Shown: positions 1 through 5,335 of the stretch, in pieces | Position numbering within the stretch: position 1 is the stretch's first letter | Layout: each line of letters starts with the position of its first letter | Translations under genes and position numbers: made by a program | Origin: an uncultured Collinsella sp. | Lineage (GTDB): Bacteria; Actinomycetota; Coriobacteriia; Coriobacteriales; Coriobacteriaceae | DNA length: 6,399 nucleotides | Assembly (NCBI GenBank): GCA_900551635.1 | Contig: URWQ01000089.1 | Span: 1-6,399 of the forward strand | Direction of reading: 5' to 3' | The notes under the pieces: generated by a model | What the model was told of the DNA's origin: nothing | Seen by the model: the letters and a program-made list of their open reading frames with translations, nothing else | Database searches by the model: none

Positions 1-558
1 AAGACCCCCGGCGGCGGCATTACCCCCACTGGCGGCTATATTGCCGGTAAAGCCGACCTGGTGGAAAAAATCAGCCACCGCTTTACCGCCCCCGGTATCG
101 GCAAGGACCTTGGCTGCACGCAGGACAGCCTGCGTGATACTTTCCTCGGCTTCTATTACGCCCCCGGCGTTGTGTGTGAAGCACTGAAAACCGCCGTGTA
201 TGCCCAGTGCCTGCTGGAGCTGGTGGGTGTGAACCCCGTGCCCCGCTATACCGCCGACCATAACGATATTGTGACTTGCTTTGATTCCGGCAGTGCCGCC
301 GCGCTGCAGGGGTTCTGCGCAGGCATCCAGTCCTGCTCTCCGGTGGACAGCTTTGTCAGCCCCGAACCGGCAGACGAACCGGGCTATACCGACCAGGTCA
401 TTATGGCATCCGGTTCCTTTACCGAGGGCTCTACCATTGAAATCAGCTGTGACGGCCCGCTGCGCGCCCCCTACACCTGCTATTTGCAGGGCGGCGTAAA
501 CTTTACCGCAGGCCGCGCCGCCGTGCTGAACGCTGTGCAGAAGGCTTTCTTTGCCTGA
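1..558 (+). CDS. Methionine gamma-lyase family PLP-dependent protein ('aluminium resistance' family), C-terminal part
   Basis: The frame is open from base 1 to a TGA at 556-558, giving 185 codons; the N-terminal half lies outside the window (family members are roughly 400-430 aa). The text matches the PF06838 family (B. subtilis YnbB-like): K-T-P-G-G-G-I-T-P-T-G-G-Y-I-A-G at the start, then an R-x-T-A-P-G-I-G-K block, S-P-V-D-S-F-V-x-P-E-P, P-G-Y-x-D-Q-V-I-M-A-S-G-x-F, and D-G-P-L-R-x-P-Y-x-x-Y-L-Q-G-G near the C-terminus. These are fold-type I, PLP-dependent enzymes presumed to act on sulfur amino acids in the cytoplasm. The lysine at codon 1 sits where the family's S-L-I-K-N-P-G-G motif places the probable Schiff-base lysine (from memory). 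The GTG at 61 is internal and should not be taken as a start. A terminator follows 53 nt after the stop. The family is recognised with confidence; the substrate is not shown. Confidence 0.9.
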   Translation, partial: KTPGGGITPTGGYIAGKADLVEKISHRFTAPGIGKDLGCTQDSLRDTFLGFYYAPGVVCEALKTAVYAQCLLELVGVNPVPRYTADHNDIVTCFDSGSAAALQGFCAGIQSCSPVDSFVSPEPADEPGYTDQVIMASGSFTEGSTIEISCDGPLRAPYTCYLQGGVNFTAGRAAVLNAVQKAFFA

Positions 559-611
559 TAGCGGCACAGCAAGGCTGAGCAACAAAAAAAGCAAAACCGT
601 ACAAAATGCAA

Positions 612-658
612 AACGCCCCGGAACACTGGTCAGAATGTGTTCCGGGGCGTTATTTTTT
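612..658. terminator. Strong intrinsic terminator, probably bidirectional, between convergent genes
   Basis: A perfect 15-bp stem (612-626 pairing with 637-651; core CGCCCCGGAACAC) closes a 10-nt loop and is followed on + by a run of six T at 653-658. It ends the PLP-enzyme transcript. Read on the - strand, the same stem is followed by a T-rich stretch (complement of 600-611), and it lies 20 nt past the ireB stop, so it can serve both convergent genes. Confidence 0.92.
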
Positions 659-670
659 GTAGATAAGCAA

Positions 671-925
671 TCAGCCGTTGCGGACATAATCACGCACAAG
701 GGCCTGCAGCAGATCGTCGCGGTCAATGCGGCGAATCAGCGAACGGGCGTTCTTGTAAGTAGTGATATAAGTCGGGTCCTCCGAAAGAATATAGCCGACC
801 AGCTGGTTGACGGGGTTATAGCCCTTCTCCTCCAGTGCACCGTAAACAAGCTGCATAACCTGCTTGATCTCCTGGTCTTTATCGTCGCGGATAGAGAATA
901 CCGCGGTAGGTTCAGAAATCGCCAT
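671..925 (-). CDS. ireB: IreB family regulatory phosphoprotein (UPF0297, YrzL-like)
   Basis: This 84-aa protein carries the UPF0297 hallmark blocks: L-E-E-K-G-Y-N-P-V-N-Q-L-V-G-Y-I-L-S near residues 31-48, D-P-T-Y-I-T, N-A-R-S-L-I-R-R, and R-D-x-L-L-Q-A-L-V-R-D-Y-V at the C-terminus. In Enterococcus faecalis, IreB is a small cytoplasmic substrate of the Ser/Thr kinase IreK and phosphatase IreP and affects cephalosporin resistance; its phospho-sites are threonines near residues 4 and 7. Here S4 and T7 occupy those places. The start is ATG at 925 because a GGGGG-containing ribosome site at 935-939 lies 9 nt upstream; the in-frame TTG at 934 abuts that site and is too close. The gene appears monocistronic, with its own promoter (983-1011) and a terminator. 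In many Firmicutes it sits with ruvX and yrzB; here it does not. The family is largely confined to Firmicutes, which dates the left block. Confidence 0.93.
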   Translation of the reverse strand: MAISEPTAVFSIRDDKDQEIKQVMQLVYGALEEKGYNPVNQLVGYILSEDPTYITTYKNARSLIRRIDRDDLLQALVRDYVRNG

Positions 926-982
926 TAGCAACAACCCCCTTCTGCATCGGGCCTATCAATATCCCACATGCTGTTTCACTCT

Positions 983-1011
983 ATTATATACGCATTTGCC
1001 GCGCTATGCAA
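983..1011 (-). promoter_or_regulatory. Sigma-A type promoter for ireB
   Basis: On the - strand there is a perfect TATAAT (983-988) preceded at exactly 17 nt by TTGCAT (1006-1011; three of six matches to TTGACA). Transcription would start near 976, leaving a leader of about 50 nt before the ATG at 925. The weak -35 with a perfect -10 suggests moderate strength. No operator is evident. Confidence 0.7.
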
Positions 1012-1076
1012 GTGGGTAAGCGGCAGAATAGACAAAAAAACGAACTTTAATCCCGCAAAAACTTGCACTGCTTAAA

Positions 1077-1129
1077 GGTATATCTGAAAACAAAAGAAAT
1101 AGACTGAATTTTGGCTTATCAGATACACC
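1077..1129 (-). repeat. Imperfect inverted repeat downstream of the 121-aa gene
   Basis: The arms 1077-1087 (GGTATATCTGA) and 1119-1129 (TCAGATACACC) pair over 11 bp with one G-U wobble across a 31-nt loop. The right arm begins 8 nt past the stop codon at 1137 on the - strand. It may stabilise the 3' end of that transcript or act as a weak terminator. No T-run follows directly (the nearest tract, at 1034-1040, is some 36 nt further on), so termination is unproven. Otherwise the 926-1136 interval holds only the ireB promoter and ribosome site. Confidence 0.4.
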
Positions 1130-1136
1130 CTAGAGC

Positions 1137-1502
1137 TTACGGCATCACAAAGCCGGGGTCACCGGGCAGGATCAGGTTGTTCTTGGCCAGCATGGCGCGG
1201 AACTCTTCCTCCGGCATTTCAAAGGTGATCTCCCGGATCATAGAAGGTTCGTGCAGCAGCACCTGCCACGGTGCGCCGGGTTCGCTCTGCTGCAGAAACA
1301 GGATGTTCTCGATTTTGCCGCCAAAGTCCTGCACGGCTTCATCAGCCAGCAGGGCGGGACCGGGCACCACAAAATAATGGTCCACCATGCGGCCATCTTT
1401 GAAGTTGTGTTCGATCACGGCAGGAATTTCGTTTTCCGCCTGTTCGGCTTTGTACTGCATGCGCAGCGAAAGAAAATCTGCCACGGTAAGGGTAGTGGGC
1501 AT
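1137..1502 (-). CDS. Hypothetical protein, 121 aa
   Basis: I do not recognise this family. It is an acidic soluble-looking protein with no signal peptide, no membrane segment and no cysteine. Visible blocks are T-V-A-D-F-L-S-L-R-M-Q-Y near the N-terminus, a central D-H-Y-F-V-V-P-G-P-A-L-L-A-D-E segment (around 41-55), I-E-N-I-L-F-L-Q-Q, and a C-terminal E-M-P-E-E-E-F-R-A-M-L-A-K helix ending in P-G-D-P-G-F-V-M-P. The start is ATG at 1502, because GGAGG at 1508-1512 lies 5 nt upstream; the in-frame GTG at 1508 is part of that ribosome site. The gene runs in the same direction as the permease but is separated by 225 nt containing a terminator candidate and promoters, so it is probably its own unit. 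Coding status is supported by the ribosome site, promoter and ordered composition; function is unknown. Confidence 0.75.
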   Translation of the reverse strand: MPTTLTVADFLSLRMQYKAEQAENEIPAVIEHNFKDGRMVDHYFVVPGPALLADEAVQDFGGKIENILFLQQSEPGAPWQVLLHEPSMIREITFEMPEEEFRAMLAKNNLILPGDPGFVMP

Positions 1503-1534
1503 AGGCACCTCCGGTGGTTAGGTAGGAGTTAGGA

Positions 1535-1563
1535 ATTATAGGGAACGCGGAATTCCAACACAA
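1535..1563 (-). promoter_or_regulatory. Promoter candidate for the 121-aa gene (proximal)
   Basis: On the - strand TATAAT (1535-1540) follows TTGTGT (1558-1563; three of six matches) by 17 nt. Initiation near 1528 would leave a leader of about 26 nt that includes the GGAGG ribosome site. Confidence 0.5.
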
Positions 1564-1597
1564 ATAAAAAATGATGGTGGGAAATTGGCTTAGTGCC

Positions 1598-1606
1598 ATT
1601 ATACCA
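1598..1606 (-). promoter_or_regulatory. Extended -10 promoter candidate for the 121-aa gene (distal)
   Basis: The - strand reads TGGTATAAT, an extended -10 (TGn-TATAAT). No convincing -35 lies 16-18 nt upstream, which is tolerable for extended -10 promoters. Initiation near 1591 would give a leader of about 90 nt. It is an alternative or addition to the proximal candidate. Confidence 0.45.
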
Positions 1607-1631
1607 CATCTTTACGAAGTTGGGATAACGG

Positions 1632-1671
1632 AAAAAAGCAAATTTCGTGCGCGGCGCAGGGCCGCGGCCAC
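1632..1671 (-). terminator. Possible intrinsic terminator after the permease gene
   Basis: On the - strand CGCGGC (1661-1666) and GCCGCG (1650-1655) form a 6-bp G+C stem over a CCTGC loop. It is extended by GTG/CAC across a 2-nt bulge. A T6 run (1632-1637) follows, but 9 nt beyond the stem, which is farther than in a typical terminator. The hairpin begins about 57 nt past the permease stop. Confidence 0.45.
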
Positions 1672-1727
1672 CATCATGGTTGGGATGCTATTTAGGTGTC
1701 AAACACACCCGTCAGATAAGCGCAGGA

Positions 1728-3023
1728 TCAGACGCGCAGGCTGGTGCCTTCGCCGGTGCCGGGGTTGGAGTCGAACTCGTAATCATTGCCGGGCAGGATG
1801 GCGTTCAGCAGGATGCCGGCCAGGGCAGCAATGGCCAGGCCGGACAGGGTAACGCTGACACCGCCGATGCCGAATGTGATGCCGCCCACGGAGTTAAAGC
1901 CCAGAGCGCACACCAGGATAACGGCAGCAATGATCAGGTTACGGCTGTTGGTAAAGTCGACCTGATTTTCCACTACGTTGCGAACACCGATGGCGGAGAT
2001 CATGCCGTACAGCACAAAGCTGATACCACCGATGATGCCGGAAGGAATGGTGTTGATGATGGCTTCAAACTTGGGGCAGAAGCTCAGGATGCAGGCAAAT
2101 ACAGCGGCAATGCGGATGACCAGGGGATCATAGATCTTGGTCAGGGCCAGAACGCCGGTGTTCTCGGAGTGGATGGTGAGGGAGGGACCACCGAGGCAGC
2201 CGGAGAGGACGGTGGAAACGCCGCAGGCGAATACCGAGCGGTCCAGGCCGGGCTCGTGGGTAAAGTCCTTGCCGACTACGGTGCCGACCGCCATAACATC
2301 ACCGATGTGCTCCAGACAGGGAACGATGGCGCAGGGGGCGATGAGGGCGATGGCTCTCCAGCTGAACTGGGGCAGGGTGAAGGAGGGAACGCCGATCCAG
2401 GCGGCCTCTTTCAGGGCGGTGAAATCCACCAGGCCGAAGGGAATGGAGATAATAAAGCCGCCGACCAGCGCGATGATGATGGTCATAACGCGGGTAAGAC
2501 CCTTGGAGAAGTTATTGACACCAACCGCGATAAGGAAGGTGATGATGGCGATGGGCCAGTTGGCCTCGGCTTCCTGCACACCTACGCTGGCGAGGGAAAG
2601 GCCCAGTACCATGATGATGGGTCCAACGATGATGGGCGGGAATACGCGGGCTACACGGTCCTTACCCAGGATCTTGAGCAGCAGGGCAAACAGCAGATAA
2701 AAGACTGCCATGCCCAGAATGCCGCCCTGCGCGTAGGGGATGCCCATTTCGCCAACGACGGTGGAAACACCGGCGATGATGGCGAAGGAGCCGCCCAGGA
2801 ACGCGGGGACCATCCTCTTATCGATGAACTGATAGATGATGGTACCGATACCGGCGCAGAACAGGGTGACGGAAACATCCAGACCGCAGAGGATGGGAAC
2901 CAGGATAACACCGCACATGGCCAGGGTGTTCTGCAGGCCCAGGATGGCCTTTTGCGGGGTGGTAAAGTTGTCGGAAAGGTCGCCGTTAATGCCGACAATC
3001 AGTTCCTTTTTTTCTTTTGCCAT
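1728..3023 (-). CDS. uraA: NCS2 family nucleobase:cation symporter, uracil permease (UraA/PyrP) type
   Basis: This 431-aa inner-membrane protein has about 14 hydrophobic segments and the NCS2 fold signatures. It shows V-P-A-F-L-G-G-S-F-A-I-I near residue 72, E-H-I-G-D at 238-242, P-G-L-D-R-S-V-F-A-C-G-V-S-T at 258-271, H-S-E-N-T-G-V at 285-291, and I-P-S-G-I-I-G-G-I-S-F-V-L-Y-G in TM12. The family imports uracil or related bases with protons. Both glutamates that hold the base in E. coli UraA (E241, E290) are present as E238 and E287. However, UraA H245, Y288 and G289 correspond here to D242, H285 and S286, so the substrate may not be uracil. The start is ATG at 3023, 9 nt after GAGGAGG (3033-3039); the in-frame TTG at 3041 lies in that ribosome site. 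The gene is 36 nt downstream of the 75-aa gene and is likely cotranscribed with it and the amidase. Family is firm, substrate is inferred. Confidence 0.92.
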   Translation of the reverse strand: MAKEKKELIVGINGDLSDNFTTPQKAILGLQNTLAMCGVILVPILCGLDVSVTLFCAGIGTIIYQFIDKRMVPAFLGGSFAIIAGVSTVVGEMGIPYAQGGILGMAVFYLLFALLLKILGKDRVARVFPPIIVGPIIMVLGLSLASVGVQEAEANWPIAIITFLIAVGVNNFSKGLTRVMTIIIALVGGFIISIPFGLVDFTALKEAAWIGVPSFTLPQFSWRAIALIAPCAIVPCLEHIGDVMAVGTVVGKDFTHEPGLDRSVFACGVSTVLSGCLGGPSLTIHSENTGVLALTKIYDPLVIRIAAVFACILSFCPKFEAIINTIPSGIIGGISFVLYGMISAIGVRNVVENQVDFTNSRNLIIAAVILVCALGFNSVGGITFGIGGVSVTLSGLAIAALAGILLNAILPGNDYEFDSNPGTGEGTSLRV

Positions 3024-3059
3024 GGAATAATACCTCCTCAAATATTATTTAGGTTGGGT

Positions 3060-3287
3060 TCAGCTTGCGCTGTGGTTGCAGTAGAACTCGGCCGCGCAGG
3101 AAAACTCATCCATCGGCATCTTATTGATGATGACGCGGAAGGGGGTGTAAGCCTCGGGACCGGTGCGGATCATTTTATCGCCCACTTTTTCCAGCAGCTC
3201 CGCCTTGGTGATGGGGAATTTAATATCCCGCATGGCCAGCACCATATAGTGCAGGGTAAGCATGTAGGGCATTGGTTCCATGATCAT
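3060..3287 (-). CDS. Small conserved-looking protein (75 aa) between amidase and permease, possibly DUF2795-like
   Basis: This is a Met-rich (9 of 75) small protein, recognised only tentatively. Residues 22-36 read [15 protein letters not shown] and residues 57-68 read [12 protein letters not shown]. That spacing recalls the DUF2795 pattern (FPxTKxEL ... LPxxxYxSxxE), which is a resemblance and not an assignment. Two cysteines (C64, C70) and H72 sit at the C-terminus; a metal site is possible but unproven. The start ATG at 3287 overlaps the stop of the upstream amidase frame as ATGA (3284-3287), and GGAGG lies 9 nt upstream at 3297-3301, so translation is coupled to the amidase. The permease follows 36 nt later. 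This tight placement suggests a partner or regulator of the amidase or transporter. No signal peptide or clear membrane segment is seen. Confidence 0.8.
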   Translation of the reverse strand: MIMEPMPYMLTLHYMVLAMRDIKFPITKAELLEKVGDKMIRTGPEAYTPFRVIINKMPMDEFSCAAEFYCNHSAS

Positions 3288-3661
3288 TTTTCATCACCTC
3301 CGAAAGTATAGGCCTTGTACTGGTTGCGGGTCTCGCCGTGGCCGCCCAGCTCTTTGCATGCGGCGCCGCGGTGACGGAACGAGTACAGGAAGGTATTGGT
3401 GGTGCTGCTTTCGTGCAGTTTATCCACCAGGCCGGGGTACAGGTCGGCCTTGAGCAGATAGGGGACCATCATAGGCGCTTCGGTAACGATGTTGCCGTCG
3501 GGATTGACGATCATGCTGTTGCCGAAGGCGGCGCAGGCATGCTCCATGCCGTAGCAGTTGGCACCGACGACATAGACCTGATTGCAATAGGCCGCGCAGC
3601 GGTTGGTGAGCTTCCAGGGCTCCTCCCAGGGGTTCATGTAGTGGGTGATGCGGACGACCAC
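3284..3661 (-). pseudogene. C-terminal fragment of an aliphatic amidase/formamidase-like nitrilase-superfamily enzyme
   Basis: About 125 residues align by eye with the C-terminal third of AmiE-type amidases. [11 protein letters not shown] corresponds to E-L-I-V-R-C-Q-G-Y-M-Y-P in P. aeruginosa Ami[13 protein letters not shown] to N-N-C-Y-V-A-V-A-N-A-A-G, and L-Y-S-F-R-H-R-G to L-F-K-I-L-H-R-G. AmiE uses E59, K134 and C166 to hydrolyse short amides to acid and ammonia; the fragment starts roughly 20 residues after the C166 position, so all three are missing and no activity is expected. The intact gene would be about 300-340 codons and would head the operon with the 75-aa gene (ATGA overlap) and the NCS2 permease. 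The exact amide substrate cannot be told from this fragment. Confidence 0.75.
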
Positions 3662-4042
3662 ATTGGCGCCGTTCTCGGGATTGTAGGCAGCCTGGCCGCG
3701 ACGCTGCTGGCCCCAGGCGCCACCAAAGGGAAAGCCGCCCTCAAAGGGATTGCCATAGCCTGTGTTGCCGGCGTAGCCGCCACCATAGGGCGAAGCCGTA
3801 GGAGCACCGGCAAAGGGATTGCCCGAGCGCATGGCGTCGTAGCGCGCACGTTTTTGCTCATCCGAAAGCACGGCGTAGGCCTCGGAAACCTCTTTAAACT
3901 TTTCCTCGGCATCCGGCTCTTTGTTGACGTCCGGATGGAGCTTGCGGGCCTTTTGCTGAAAGGCCTTTTGAATATCACGCGAGGTGGCGTCCTTGGAGAC
4001 ACCCAGAATCTCGTAATAATCTTTTTCGTTCATCGTCGCCAT
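3284..4042 (-). CDS. Chimeric ORF: DnaJ J-domain and G/F region fused in frame to the C-terminal part of an aliphatic-amidase-type C-N hydrolase
   Basis: The 252-aa frame is two unrelated parts. Residues 5-73 are a J domain with Y-Y-E-I-L-G-V, the H-P-D motif at 36-38 and the K-F-K-E-V-S-E-A-Y helix; residues 74-120 are a Gly/Phe/Pro-rich linker. From about residue 127 the text changes to nitrilase-superfamily amidase: [39 protein letters not shown], and R-H-R-G near 223-226. The start is ATG at 4042, 9 nt after AGGAGG (4052-4057); the ATG at 4033 is too distant. Upstream, hemW ends 58 nt away; downstream the 75-aa gene overlaps by 4 nt. As it stands, the protein lacks the DnaJ zinc finger and client-binding domains and lacks the amidase catalytic residues. 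I infer a recombinant or misassembled join, not a designed fusion. Confidence 0.85.
   Translation of the reverse strand: MATMNEKDYYEILGVSKDATSRDIQKAFQQKARKLHPDVNKEPDAEEKFKEVSEAYAVLSDEQKRARYDAMRSGNPFAGAPTASPYGGGYAGNTGYGNPFEGGFPFGGAWGQQRRGQAAYNPENGANVVVRITHYMNPWEEPWKLTNRCAAYCNQVYVVGANCYGMEHACAAFGNSMIVNPDGNIVTEAPMMVPYLLKADLYPGLVDKLHESSTTNTFLYSFRHRGAACKELGGHGETRNQYKAYTFGGDEK
3640..3675. other. Inferred junction between Firmicute-like and Coriobacteriia-like DNA
   Basis: The change from DnaJ-like to amidase-like protein text falls at codons 125-132 of the fused frame (G-A-N-V-V-V-R-I). DnaJ proteins commonly resume after the G/F linker with G-A-(N/D)-V-type text, and amidases have a (D/E)-(V/L)-(V/I)-V-R segment at the matching place, so a short shared sequence could have guided the join. 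No inverted repeats, target duplication, integrase or tRNA is seen nearby. Confidence 0.65.
3650..4042 (-). pseudogene. dnaJ: 5' part of a dnaJ-type gene (J domain plus G/F region)
   Basis: About the first 130 codons of a DnaJ-family co-chaperone. In an intact protein the J domain's H-P-D motif stimulates DnaK ATPase in the cytoplasm. A full-length DnaJ is about 370-390 aa with CxxCxGxG zinc repeats and two beta-barrel client domains; none of these is present. The phrase [27 protein letters not shown] resembles Coriobacteriia DnaJ proteins as I remember them, and the codon style agrees with the adjacent hemW. It is probably the native downstream neighbour of hemW in the right-hand organism, cut by the join. 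I see no convincing promoter in the 58-nt gap after hemW, so it may be read from the dusB-hemW transcript. Confidence 0.75.
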
Positions 4043-4100
4043 GCGCGGCAACCTCCTGCTCACAGCAGCGTATATATTCCGGTAATTCTACCCGAGCGGC

Positions 4101-5333
4101 CTAAGCTAGATCCCAAAACAGCTCGAACAGAACATTTCCATCGAGCCAGCCCAAGTGTGTCGGCGCCAGACGAGCTCGAACATAGCCCGCGACGACATCT
4201 GCCGAAGTGAAAGGTCCCTCATGGACCCCGAGCGTCTCGGGCACCCAAGTGGCAAGACCCAATTCGAGCGCGCGATCGCAGGCAGCTGCCAGCTCATCGG
4301 CCGGGATGACACGAGCCGCGCGAACCAAAAGGTCGGACGCGACACCGCGCGTCATGCGACAAGCAAGCATCAGGTCTTCGGCCGCAGCCTCGCGCTGCGA
4401 CAGATATTCGGCCTCGAACGCCGTCGCGACATCGTCACGTTGCACCAAGCGCACGCGATACGCATCGCCGCGAGCAGGCACGTCGGGAAACAGCCCGGCC
4501 AAGCGATCGAAATCCTCGGCGTCGAGCATACCGGCGGCAGAGCGACCCAAGCCCAGATAGCCCTGTCCGGTCCAATAGGCAATGTTGTGGGCACACTCAT
4601 GGCCGTCGAGAGCGTAGCTTGCCACCTCATACGGGTGATAGCCGGCCGCACCCAGGCGCTCACGCGCCGCGTCCATGCATGCAGCCTGAAAATCCTCGTC
4701 GGGCTCGAGCGACTCGTCGCGACACGCCATGCGGTAGAGCGAAGTGCCCTCCTCGAGCGTGAGCGGGTAAACCGACACATGATGCGGCGCCGCCGCCAAC
4801 ACACCATCGAGCGTGCGTTGCCAGCTTACGGCGGTCTGCCCGGGAAGTCCGCACATCAGGTCGCAGGACACATCAAGCCCTGCGTCCTTAACCGTCGTGA
4901 TGGCAGCGAGCGCCCGATTGGCATCGTGAATGCGACCGATGGCGGAAAGTTCGGCGTTATCGAGCGTTTGCACGCCCAGAGAGACGCGTGTGACGCCAAC
5001 CTTGGCAAGCGCAGCGGTAAGCTCGGCGGTCAGCGACTCAGGATTGGCTTCGCAGGTAAACTCAACGGGCTTGCACCACGCAGAGATACGCCGGGCGAGT
5101 TCTACCAGGCGCTCCCCCGCCAGCGACGGCGTGCCGCCGCCAACATAGACGGTACGGATCTGCGCAAGCGCCCCGACGTCTCCAAAGGCATCAAGGCGCG
5201 CATACAACTGCTCAAAATAGGCATCGAGCGCAGCGCTCAGGTCGCACGGAGCAAAACTGCGCGAGTCAAAGTCGCAGTACCGGCACTTTTGGGCGCAAAA
5301 CGGCACGTGCACGTACAGCGCGGTAACGGCCAC
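4101..5333 (-). CDS. hemW: HemW, radical SAM heme chaperone
   Basis: This 410-aa cytoplasmic protein was long annotated as oxygen-independent coproporphyrinogen III oxidase. The radical SAM cluster motif is C13-A-Q-K-C17-R-Y-C20-D-F. The C-x3-C-x2-C-x-F form, lacking the fourth cysteine of HemN (CxxxCxxCxC), marks it as HemW, a heme-binding chaperone that delivers heme to respiratory enzymes. Other blocks are V-Y-V-G-G-G-T-P-S at 62-70 (SAM contact), E-A-N-P-E-S, R-V-S-L-G-V-Q-T near 130-140, D-L-M-C-G-L-P-G-Q-T, and H-V-S-V-Y-P-L-T-L-E-E-G-T. The C-terminal HemN_C domain runs from about 310 and ends F-E-L-F-W-D-L-A. The start is GTG at 5333: GGAGG (5341-5345), inside the end of dusB, lies 7 nt upstream, and the dusB stop is 2 nt away, so the genes form a coupled operon. 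The length is slightly above the usual 370-400. Confidence 0.95.
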   Translation of the reverse strand: MAVTALYVHVPFCAQKCRYCDFDSRSFAPCDLSAALDAYFEQLYARLDAFGDVGALAQIRTVYVGGGTPSLAGERLVELARRISAWCKPVEFTCEANPESLTAELTAALAKVGVTRVSLGVQTLDNAELSAIGRIHDANRALAAITTVKDAGLDVSCDLMCGLPGQTAVSWQRTLDGVLAAAPHHVSVYPLTLEEGTSLYRMACRDESLEPDEDFQAACMDAARERLGAAGYHPYEVASYALDGHECAHNIAYWTGQGYLGLGRSAAGMLDAEDFDRLAGLFPDVPARGDAYRVRLVQRDDVATAFEAEYLSQREAAAEDLMLACRMTRGVASDLLVRAARVIPADELAAACDRALELGLATWVPETLGVHEGPFTSADVVAGYVRARLAPTHLGWLDGNVLFELFWDLA

Positions 5334-5335
5334 CG

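Larger units (their letters stand above)
1571..1677. repeat. Perfect 10-bp inverted repeat enclosing a hairpin and a promoter
   Basis: ATGATGGTGG (1571-1580) is matched exactly by its reverse complement CCACCATCAT (1668-1677), 87 nt apart. On the - strand the downstream arm runs straight into a T-run (1566-1571). In a transcript reading through from the permease the two arms could pair, with the smaller hairpin at 1647-1671 partly overlapping the outer arm. It may be a second termination structure or chance. Confidence 0.4.

Noticed and set aside
1695..1709. Small hairpin GGTGT/ACACC just after the permease stop
   Set aside because: Only 5 bp with a 5-nt loop and no T-run on the - strand; too weak to call a terminator.
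3036..3053. AT-rich near-palindrome in the 36-nt gap before the permease
   Set aside because: The arms are nearly continuous with no room for an RNA loop, one base is unpaired, and it overlaps the ribosome site region. Likely chance in an A+T-rich spacer.
1647..3311. A 554-codon open frame on + opposite the permease
   Set aside because: It lies antisense to a clear NCS2 permease and the 75-aa gene, is Gly/Asp/Gln-rich low-complexity text with no family match, and has no ribosome site. It is a mirror of the codon bias of the real gene.
3284..4042. A genuine new DnaJ-amidase fusion enzyme
   Set aside because: The amidase portion lacks all three catalytic residues and the cut falls inside domains on both sides. 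A broken join is more economical, so it is kept as a finding but not as a functional call.
4043..4100. Promoter for the J-protein in the gap after hemW
   Set aside because: TAGAAT and TATATA-like hexamers occur, but neither has a plausible -35 at 16-18 nt. I cannot support a promoter.
3338..4210. A 290-codon open frame on + across the J-protein/amidase region
   Set aside because: It is antisense to recognisable J-domain and amidase text, crosses from the fused ORF into hemW, and shows no domain or ribosome site.
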